Assembly: GCA_964651325.1 (NCBI GenBank)
Contig: CAZYXP010000197.1
Span: 1-6,631, forward strand
Direction of reading: 5' to 3'
Length of the DNA: 6,631 bases
DNA from: JADFOB01 sp964651325
GTDB taxonomy: Bacteria > Planctomycetota > Phycisphaerae > UBA1845
In this document: in pieces, positions 1 to 6,200 of the stretch
Position numbering within the stretch: the stretch's first letter is position 1
Layout of the letters: the number at the start of each line of letters is the position of its first letter
Made by a program: the position numbers and the translations under genes
Notes under the pieces: generated by a model
The model's input: the letters and a program-made list of their open reading frames with translations, nothing else
What the model was told of the DNA's origin: nothing
The model's database searches: none

Positions 1-639
1 CCGGACGCCGGGGGGCGCGGCGTCGGCGGCACAATGCTGCGCCACACCGAATCCGGCGACGCGGTCCATGCGGCGATTTGCACGCGCGGCGAGGTGGCAC
101 GATTCGGCCGCGAGCAAATCGAGCGTGTACAGGGGGAAGCCCGCGAGGTTCACGCGTTCTTGGGGTTGGCCGGCTCGCACTTCCTCGATCTACCCGCGGC
201 CATGCTGGATACCGTCCCCGGCGTCGATTTGAACGGCGCGTTGGCGGGTGTGTTTGAGAAGGTGCGGCCGGACATCGTCTACGTCCCGCATATCGGAGAC
301 GTCCACCGCGATCATCAACTGGTGTTCCAGGCGGGCATGGTTTGCAGCCGTCCTGTCGGCGACGCGCATCCTTCGCGCATATTGGCATACGAGACGGTTT
401 CGGAAACGGATTGGTACGCGGCGCCCATGACCCCGGCCTTCGTTCCGAACGTGTTTGTGGACATCACGGCCCACGTCGAGCGTAAGCTGGAGGCGATGTC
501 CATGTACGCCTCGCAGGTTCGCGCGGCGCCCGACCAGCGATCCACCGAAGCATTGCGTGCGCTTAGCGTGACCCGGGGCCATTCGATGAACCTGCACCAT
601 GCGGAAGCGTTCATGCTGGTGCGGGAAGTGCTGCGCTGA
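1..639 (+). CDS. PIG-L/LmbE-family N-acetyl-sugar deacetylase, 5' partial
   Basis: This family uses a metal-dependent site to remove N-acetyl groups from GlcNAc-type substrates such as glycolipids, mycothiol precursors or polysaccharide units; the substrate here cannot be told. The frame is open from base 1 and the first codons read PDAGGRGVGGT directly before the ATG at 34, which aligns with the family's N-terminal (H)PDDEVLGxGGT motif. The true start therefore lies upstream, and the ATG at 34 (no Shine-Dalgarno) is internal. Other family marks are CTRGE (about nt 79-93), the metal-site segment GDVHRDH (His codons at 304 and 313), the YETVSETDW block (about nt 388-414) and the C-terminal AEAFMLVREV. 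Length from the motif onward is normal for the family. Oddity: the second Asp and the Glu of PDDE read Ala and Gly, so a predicted metal ligand is missing. The gene converges on the lipoprotein gene, with 56 nt between the stop codons. The family assignment is firm; activity is uncertain. Confidence 0.88.
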   Translation, partial: PDAGGRGVGGTMLRHTESGDAVHAAICTRGEVARFGREQIERVQGEAREVHAFLGLAGSHFLDLPAAMLDTVPGVDLNGALAGVFEKVRPDIVYVPHIGDVHRDHQLVFQAGMVCSRPVGDAHPSRILAYETVSETDWYAAPMTPAFVPNVFVDITAHVERKLEAMSMYASQVRAAPDQRSTEALRALSVTRGHSMNLHHAEAFMLVREVLR

Positions 640-678
640 CTACTTCCTTCTCTTTCCGCGGATTGAACGCCAACGGAT

Positions 679-696
679 GGACCGCGCCACCGGTCC
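679..696. terminator. Possible bidirectional terminator hairpin
   Basis: A perfect 6-bp inverted repeat (GGACCG / CGGTCC) with a 6-nt loop sits between the two convergent genes and touches the last base of the lipoprotein stop codon. Its position suits a shared terminator, but there is no T tract on either strand, so intrinsic termination is doubtful. Confidence 0.3.
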
Positions 697-1883
697 TATT
701 CGATGATGCCACAACCGCTGGGCACCAACGCGTTGGTGTCGTTGGCATTGGGATTCTGAGCGGGGAGTTTGAGTAGCCGCAGCCTGTCTAGTGGAATGTT
801 GTTTAGCTCGGGGAAGTCCAGATCCGGCAGCACCCCCTCATACGGATTCCCCTGCGTGCTTTTCGGGTCAAGGGCCTCAACCGAGACCCCCGAAGAGCCG
901 TCATCAAAAAGGATCATTCCATATTCCTGGAGCGCTTTGGCGATGGTTTTTTCGTACGCGGTGAGCCCCAACGCGTCGAGGTCCACGCTCGGATCAAGTT
1001 GAAGCCGCGCCCCCTCGGGGAGCGCCCACCGGTTGGTCGCTACGCCATCGCTTTCCGTGGCGGGCGGAACCGGGCCACCGGCCGCCACACCGGGATAAGA
1101 AAACCCGAGGGCGTGGTTGATTTGGCCCTGGTCAAGCTCATCGGGCCATATCAGACCGGCCAGCGTGGCGAACCCAGAGCCTCGCGCTGAGAACCCCTTT
1201 TCGTAGATGCCCTGACTGTCCAGGCTTATGCTGTTGGCCCAGCTTGCGACCCACCGTCCATTTTCAAAACGCGCTTGGAAGAAATCGTATTCGCAGCGCG
1301 TTTCGAGGTTCAGGATAATCATCTGGTTGTCCTGATCGGCAGCGTCGCCGCAGACGCCGAAGGGAATCGGGTTATCGGCCCCATCGACATCCTCGGCCGG
1401 CTCGGCAAAATCAGGGATCGGTACTCCTTTGAGCATTCCCACGCCGGCGTACTCTTGACCACATGCGAGCACGACATCCGATCTAGGCGTCATCGAGTCG
1501 GCAAAATACACCGGCGCGGAAAACTGCTTGAACTCAATCACGAACCCGGATGCGGCGACTGCTTGCGCGATCAGGTTGACATAATTGGTGGAATTCGGAT
1601 CGATTTCCGCGTCGGCGGGAATCTTTTGGTTCAGTGGGCTATCGTCAGAATAGGGCCGTACGTCTTCAAAGGCGGGAAGCGAGTTAGGCTTTTCCAGCTG
1701 AGGCGATCCATTGCCATTTGCGTTGCCGCAGTCGGCCGGGCAACTCGCCGGTGTCTCGCCGGGGTCACACGTCGCATCGCCACAATTCGGTTCTACCGCA
1801 TCATTGGTGGCTACGTCGCACGCGTTTAGGACGACGACGAAGGTGCAGGCCAACGCCGCTGGGATTACGTTTCTGATTTTCAC
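696..1883 (-). CDS. Putative lipoprotein, conserved but unnamed family, Cys-rich N-terminus
   Basis: A 395-residue exported protein of unknown function. Residues 1-22 form a lipoprotein signal: basic MKIR, a hydrophobic stretch, then lipobox LNAC with the modified Cys at 22. Asp follows the Cys, which in enterobacteria would mean inner-membrane retention; whether that rule holds here is unknown. Residues 31-53 form a Cys-rich segment, CGDATCDPGE followed by SCPADC (Cys 34, 39, 48, 52), a type seen in secreted proteins of large-genome soil and marine bacteria. A low-complexity linker (54-65) leads into the main domain (about 70-375), with motifs SPLNQKIPAD (82-91), RCEYDFFQA (196-204), SARGSGF (232-238), WPDEL (246-250), GGPVPPATESDG (269-280) and ARLQLDP (292-298). 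These motifs recall a conserved family of secreted actinobacterial hypothetical proteins, from memory only. The start is GTG at 1883-1881, with AAAGGA 12 nt upstream; no in-frame ATG precedes it. The gene is monocistronic and is divergent from the sigma operon. Confidence 0.85.
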   Translation of the reverse strand: MKIRNVIPAALACTFVVVLNACDVATNDAVEPNCGDATCDPGETPASCPADCGNANGNGSPQLEKPNSLPAFEDVRPYSDDSPLNQKIPADAEIDPNSTNYVNLIAQAVAASGFVIEFKQFSAPVYFADSMTPRSDVVLACGQEYAGVGMLKGVPIPDFAEPAEDVDGADNPIPFGVCGDAADQDNQMIILNLETRCEYDFFQARFENGRWVASWANSISLDSQGIYEKGFSARGSGFATLAGLIWPDELDQGQINHALGFSYPGVAAGGPVPPATESDGVATNRWALPEGARLQLDPSVDLDALGLTAYEKTIAKALQEYGMILFDDGSSGVSVEALDPKSTQGNPYEGVLPDLDFPELNNIPLDRLRLLKLPAQNPNANDTNALVPSGCGIIE

Positions 1884-1895
1884 GATGGTCGCACA

Positions 1896-1901
1896 TCCTT
1901 T
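1896..1901 (-). promoter_or_regulatory. Ribosome binding site supporting the GTG start of the lipoprotein
   Basis: AAAGGA on the minus strand ends 12 nt before the GTG codon. The spacing is long but it is the only purine-rich site nearby. The ATG codons found upstream on this strand are out of frame, so the GTG start is favoured. Confidence 0.4.
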
Positions 1902-2104
1902 CGCGTTTGATTTCCATGGCGTTATTCGCTGCTAAACGTATGCGAATTCCAGGATGGTCGCCAGGAGGCGAATGGTCTGATTGCAACCTCAGAGTGTTTC
2001 CAGGCCAGCGCGGTACGGAGTGATGGGCTTAGAGCTTGAGGTACGCGCCAGATGGGCCGAATTCATCGCGACTAGAGGAGGGGTCCGAAAAAGGGGAGCG
2101 GAAA

Positions 2105-2203
2105 AGAGGGGTGGAGCAGTACAAAGGGGGGCGGAATGGCGGCCTCGAGCATCTTGCCCCTAAGCTGCCTCCGCACCCCCTCTGTCCCCCCAAATCCACC
2201 TCT
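2105..2203. repeat. Long imperfect inverted repeat (29-pair hairpin), G-rich 5' arm and C-rich 3' arm
   Basis: The two arms pair as follows: 2105-2109 and 2112-2115 with 2195-2203 (9 pairs, GG bulge); 2121-2123 with 2183-2185; 2125 with 2181; 2126-2130 with 2176-2180; 2131-2135 with 2170-2174 (A2175 bulged); 2138-2143 with 2164-2169 (AT bulge, one G-T). The apical loop is 2144-2163. The upper part (2121-2185) is the most compact: 20 of 21 opposed positions pair, leaving only A2124/C2182 mismatched and two small bulges. It could act as RNA or as a cruciform. It lies upstream of both flanking genes and has no T tract, so a simple terminator is unlikely. The weaker match GAATT (2059-2063) / AATTC (2209-2213) may extend it. 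Confidence 0.6.
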
Positions 2204-2218
2204 CCCCCAATTCAGATC

Positions 2219-2260
2219 ATCGATTACGCAGCGGCTCCCCCCCGGGTGCTGCGTACCGAT
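2219..2260. repeat. Inverted repeat with an 8-bp stem and a distal 4-bp helix
   Basis: TACGCAGC (2225-2232) pairs perfectly with GCTGCGTA (2248-2255) around a 15-nt loop containing seven C in a row. Outside it, ATCG (2219-2222) pairs with CGAT (2257-2260) across a small asymmetric internal loop. It could be a protein-binding palindrome or an RNA hairpin. No T tract follows on either strand. Confidence 0.5.
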
Positions 2261-2357
2261 ATTCCCCTCCGGTCCAAGTGGGCCTCTCCGATCAACGTCC
2301 GAAAAGCGAGAAAGGTCGGGGCCAGGCTACGGCAGCCATGAGCCGTTTGGATGGCTC

Positions 2358-2372
2358 CGCGAGCCTCTCGCG
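2358..2372. repeat. Perfect 6-bp hairpin CGCGAG/CTCGCG
   Basis: CGCGAG (2358-2363) and CTCGCG (2367-2372) flank a CCT loop. The left arm overlaps two alternative short stems: GAGCC 2340-2344 with GGCTC 2353-2357, and that GGCTC with GAGCC 2361-2365. The three pairings exclude one another. The stems are short and may be chance in GC-rich sequence. Confidence 0.3.
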
Positions 2373-2450
2373 CCATGCCATGCCTCAGTCCCGCAACATG
2401 CCGGCCCGCCCACAAATACTGGGGTGGAGCGGGCAAGCCGCGACGAATCG

Positions 2451-2459
2451 TGGTATGAT
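2451..2459 (+). promoter_or_regulatory. Candidate extended -10 promoter for the sigma-kinase operon
   Basis: TGGTATGAT matches an extended -10 (TGn followed by TATGAT at 2454-2459; one mismatch to TATAAT). The -35 region at the expected distance (GGGCAA around 2431) is poor, as is tolerated with extended -10 sites. Transcription would start near 2466 and leave a leader of about 245 nt before the sigma ATG. An ECF-type autoregulated promoter was looked for and not recognised. Confidence 0.3.
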
Positions 2460-2613
2460 GCCGCGACGACTGAGGAACAGCGCTTCTGTTCACCTGTAGA
2501 AACGTAACTTCCCGCAAAACAGGACAGCCTTTTTTCCGGTCGTAACGATTCTGTTGGGTAGGAGCGGCTTTCGTTCTCGTGCAGCCATGGTTGGGAGACT
2601 GTGGGGTGGTCGC

Positions 2614-2629
2614 GCGGGCTGAAGCCTGC
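2614..2629. repeat. Small hairpin with TGAA loop, similar to one downstream of the operon
   Basis: GCGGGC (2614-2619) pairs with GCCTGC (2624-2629) through five Watson-Crick pairs and one G-T around a TGAA loop, about 80 nt before the sigma start. It resembles GCAGCC-TGAAT-GGCTGC at 6498-6514. It may be a decayed copy of the same interspersed element or a leader hairpin. Confidence 0.35.
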
Positions 2630-2710
2630 AGCTGTGGGAAGTAGCGTAAGGGGGCTGTCGAAGAGGCGGGCTATCGAGCAAAGCGAACCGGCAATCGAAT
2701 TGGCGACACC

Positions 2711-3259
2711 ATGGCCGACACTCGAAAACTAGACGAGCATACCACCGACGCCCCGCTCCCGGCGATCTACAATGAGCTGCACTCGCTTGCAGGGCTTTAC
2801 CTGCGGCGCCAGCGACCGGGCCACACCCTTCAACCCACCGCCTTGGTGCATGAAGTCTACATGCGGCTGATCAAAGGGGATTACGACAAGAAGATCGAGA
2901 AGCAGGATTTGCTGCGGTTGGCGGCCAAGGCGATGCGCAACGTTCTGGTCGATCACGCGCGTCGAAAGACGGCACAGAAACGCAGCAGCGGCGGCAAACG
3001 CGTCCCCTTGGACGCCGAAGCTGCGTTGTATGAAGAGCAGGCGTTGGATTTGATCGCGTTGGATGATGCCATGAAGCGGCTCAACGAAATGGAGCCTCGC
3101 TGGAGCACGATCATCGAGATGCGTTTTTTTGGCGGTTGCAGCGAGGAAGAAATCGGTGTGATGCTCGGAGTTTCATCGCGAACGATTCGTCGCCAATGGC
3201 GTATGGCCCGGGCGTGGTTGCGCCATGAAATCGAAGGAGGGCTAGAAGATGAGGGGTAA
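2711..3259 (+). CDS. ECF-type RNA polymerase sigma factor, kinase-linked (TIGR02999-like)
   Basis: A 182-residue group-4 sigma factor that should direct RNA polymerase to its own promoter set. Region sigma2 spans about 15-85 (IYNELHSLAGLYLRRQRPGH, then QPTALVHEVYMRLI, then AAKAMRNVLVDHARR). Region sigma4 spans about 112-172, with the helix-turn-helix at about 144-170 (SEEEIGVMLGVSSRTIRRQW). The pattern RPGHTLQPTALVHEVY plus RNVLVDHARR is diagnostic of the TIGR02999 type, frequent in planctomycetes and acidobacteria. The acidic DAED motif of region 2.2, which contacts the beta' subunit, is replaced by QPTA (41-44), leaving Thr43 at an acidic position. There is no anti-sigma factor; the partner is the overlapping kinase. 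The start at 2711 is the only in-frame start candidate after the stop at 2642, but it lacks a Shine-Dalgarno sequence. The N-terminus is somewhat shorter than usual for the type. The family call is very secure; control by phosphorylation is inference. Confidence 0.93.
   Translation: MADTRKLDEHTTDAPLPAIYNELHSLAGLYLRRQRPGHTLQPTALVHEVYMRLIKGDYDKKIEKQDLLRLAAKAMRNVLVDHARRKTAQKRSSGGKRVPLDAEAALYEEQALDLIALDDAMKRLNEMEPRWSTIIEMRFFGGCSEEEIGVMLGVSSRTIRRQWRMARAWLRHEIEGGLEDEG
3234..3240 (+). promoter_or_regulatory. Strong Shine-Dalgarno of the kinase gene inside the sigma gene
   Basis: AAGGAGG lies 8 nt before the kinase ATG at 3249, within the last codons of the sigma gene. It fixes the kinase start and, with the 11-nt gene overlap, points to translational coupling. 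Confidence 0.8.
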
Positions 3260-6200
3260 ATCATGGGAGCAGGTCAAGGAGATTTTGGAACAGAGCTTCG
3301 ACGTGGAGCCGCGAGAGCGATCCGCGTTCCTCGATCGTGCTTGTGGCGATAATGTCGAGCTGCGCAAACAGGTAGAGGGACTCCTCGAATCCGATAAGCA
3401 AACCACGCCATTTCTAGATCCGCCATCCCGCGGCGCGGCGTTTGAGATTCTCGCAGATGTGCTCGATGACGCACCGATGCCGGCTGAGGTGGGGCGATAC
3501 CGGCTCATCCGGATGGTGGGGTCCGGCGGCATGGGGGCCGTCTATGCGGCGGTTCGCAGCGATGGCGAATTCGATCGGGAGGTGGCCGTCAAGGTCATCA
3601 GGCCCGGCATGGCGACCGACGACATCCTGCGCCGCTTCCGCCAGGAACGGCAGACGCTCGCGAATTTGGATCATCCCAACATTGCGAAACTGCTTGACGG
3701 CGGCGCGGCCGCCAACCGCTCGCCCTACCTCGTGATGGAGTACATCGACGGCAAGCCGATCCACCGCTATTGCGACGAGCATCACATCCCCATCGATCAG
3801 CGTCTGATGATGTTTCGCGATGCGTGTTCGGCGGTTCAGCATGCCCATCGCCACCTGATTGTGCACCGTGATTTGAAGCCGGGCAACATATTGGTCACTG
3901 AGGAGGGTGTTTGCAAGCTGGTTGATTTCGGTATTGCCACTATCTTGTCCGGCGAGCCAGGCCAACGGCATGACACGGTTACCGAGGCGTCCCGCAGGAT
4001 CATGACGCCTCAATACGCTAGCCCTGAGCAGATTCAAGGCCAACGGATTACTACATGCAGCGACGTGTATTCCCTCGGCGTCATCCTGTATGAGCTGCTC
4101 ACCGGGCACAAGCCGTATCGGATCGACGGACGCGATCGTGACGCAATGGAGCGGACGATTTGCGACATCGATCCCGATATGCCCAGCTCGGCTGTGCGCC
4201 AGACGTATGAGATCGAGAACGGTGAGGGAGGCCGCACGAGTATTACCCCCGCGTCGGTGAGTTTGATTCGCAATACCCAACCGGAGCGGTTGCACCGGCT
4301 GCTCAAAGGCGATTTGGACACGATCGTGCTCACTGCCATGCACAAGAACCCCGACCGGCGCTATACCTCGGTGGAGCAATTCTCAGACGACATCGGCCGG
4401 TATCTGCAGGGGCTGCCCATCGGCGCTCGGCGCGACACGGTTTCCTACCGGATAGGCAAGTTCGTCCGCCGTCATAAGGTCGGCGTGGCGGCGGCGGTGC
4501 TGCTCGTGTTGTCCATTACGGCCGGGGCGATCGGAACCTCGGTGGGGCTGGTCCGGACCGCAGCGGCGTTGGCTCGCGCTGAGGCCCAGACTGAAAAAGC
4601 GACCGTGGAGCGGCGCAAAGCGGAACGCGTGATCGTCTTCCTGCAACACATGCTTTCCGCCGCGGATCCGCTTCAAGAACGCAGGGAGGTCACGGTTCGC
4701 GAGTTGATCGACCACACCGCGCGCCGTATAGACACGGAGCTCGCCAACGAGCCTGAAATTCGGGCGGCCGTACACCACACGCTGGGAATCACCTACGCCA
4801 GCCTCGGGAGTTTTCGCGTGGCTGAAGAGCAGTTACGCTCGGCCGTCCGAATCCGCGAGCAGGTCTTCGGCCCCAAGGACCAGCACACAGCATCGAGCTA
4901 CAACGCCCTCGGCGGCATCCTTCACGAACGGGGCGACAACGACGAAGCCAAGGAATACCTCTTGCGTGCCAAGGGGATTCTGACGGAATTGGGGCTTGAG
5001 GGTCAAGTCGCATCCGTTGGCGTCGACAGCAACCTCGGCAAGTTGTATCACGATCTTGGCGAGCTTCAGAAGGCGGAGGACATCTTCGTCCAATTACTCG
5101 AGGTTTGCGTTGCAGGGTTTGGGGAATCGCACCCCAACACGCTGAATGCCATGAACGACTTGGCAGCGGTGTATTCTGATTTGGGACGCCTGGCCGACAG
5201 CGAACGGTCTTACCGTGATCTCATTGAACGCAGCGAAAAGGAACTGGGTCCAGATAGCCCCTGGACGCTAAGCTACAAGAACAATCTGGGCGTACTACTC
5301 GTTCGGCTGGGGCGGTTCGACGAGGCGGAACCCATTTGCCGCGACACGCTGGACGTCAGTCGGCGCGTCTTAGGCGAGACGCATCCTCAGACGATGATCG
5401 CGATGAGCAACCTGGCGTCCACGTTGGACAACCTGGGCGTTACCGAAGAGGCGGAGTCGTTGTACTTGAGTGTGCTTTCGGGGCGTTTGGCCCTTTTGGG
5501 TGAGGGTCATCCGGAGACCATTACGGTGCAGGCCAACCTTGGGTTGTTGTACCGTGGGCAGGGGCGGTTTGGCGAGGCGGAACCGCTCTTGGCCAAGGCG
5601 TTGGAGCACGCGATCATCACGCTGGGCGAGAAGCACTCCCAAACGCTCGACGCCATGAACAACCTGGCCTTGCTGTACACCGACACCGGCAAACTTGACA
5701 AGGCGGAGATGCTCTTGCTCACCGCGATTGACACAAGCACCGAGCTACTCGGGGCTGAACACGCGGACACGCTAGACTACTTGCACAATTTGGGTCTGCT
5801 CTACACCAAGCAAGATCGCTTCGAAGAGGCGGAAGGCGTCCAGCTTCGGCTGCTGGCATCGCAGACGGCCTCGTTGGGCGCGGAGCACCCGCGCGTGCTG
5901 GCTACGACCAGCAATCTTGCGATGCTCTATTTCAAACAAGACCGGTTCGCCGAGGCCCGTGATCTCCTCGGGCCCGCGGTCGATGTTTACAGGAAGACGG
6001 TAGGCGAATCCGATCCCAACACGCTGATCGCAATGAACAATCTTGCCCGAGCGCTGTCGGCGCTCGGCGCCACGGAAGACGCGCTGGCGTTGTTCCAAGA
6101 CGTGGTGGACCATGCCGCCGAGATTTTGCCCCAGCAGCACTGGCTTCTTGCCGTGTTTCGTGGCTACTTCGGTGAGTGCTTGATGACCAAGCCGGATTTT

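Larger units (their letters stand above)
1884..2710. other. Structured divergent intergenic region without a credible gene
   Basis: This 827-bp gap separates the leftward lipoprotein gene from the rightward sigma-kinase operon. Short open frames of 60-123 codons exist on both strands but overlap each other, are Pro/Arg/Ser-rich and show no domain or good ribosome site. What can be seen is strong local strand asymmetry: purine-rich at about 2074-2140, then pyrimidine-rich at about 2157-2210. There is also a long imperfect hairpin, several shorter hairpins, and one plausible -10 element. These are listed separately. The segment 1884-2073 shows nothing beyond a 9-bp direct repeat, GATGGTCGC, at 1884 and 1953. 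No tRNA or rRNA signature was found. Confidence 0.7.

Noticed and set aside
1275..1829. 184-codon open frame on the plus strand, opposite the lipoprotein gene
   Set aside because: It is antisense to a protein with a clear lipobox and patterned motifs, and its own translation shows no recognisable features.
1884..1961. Direct repeat GATGGTCGC at 1884-1892 and 1953-1961 as an operator pair
   Set aside because: Two 9-bp copies alone, one abutting the start codon, do not support a regulatory site.
2036..2517. Overlapping small open frames on both strands in the intergenic region
   Set aside because: The translations are low-complexity, rich in Pro, Arg and Ser, mutually overlapping and without a convincing start signal. 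The strand-biased G/C tracts explain their composition.
2530..2535. T6 tract as part of an intrinsic terminator
   Set aside because: No stable hairpin directly precedes it, and there is no plus-strand gene upstream to terminate.
2558..2586. GTAGGAGCGGC, resembling the head of proteobacterial REP elements
   Set aside because: The head matches but the following sequence forms at best a 4-bp stem, so no REP hairpin is supported.
3414..4379. 321-codon open frame on the minus strand, opposite the kinase domain
   Set aside because: It lies entirely antisense to a kinase domain with all conserved motifs. Its translation shows no domain and it has no ribosome site; long shadow frames are expected in GC-rich coding DNA.
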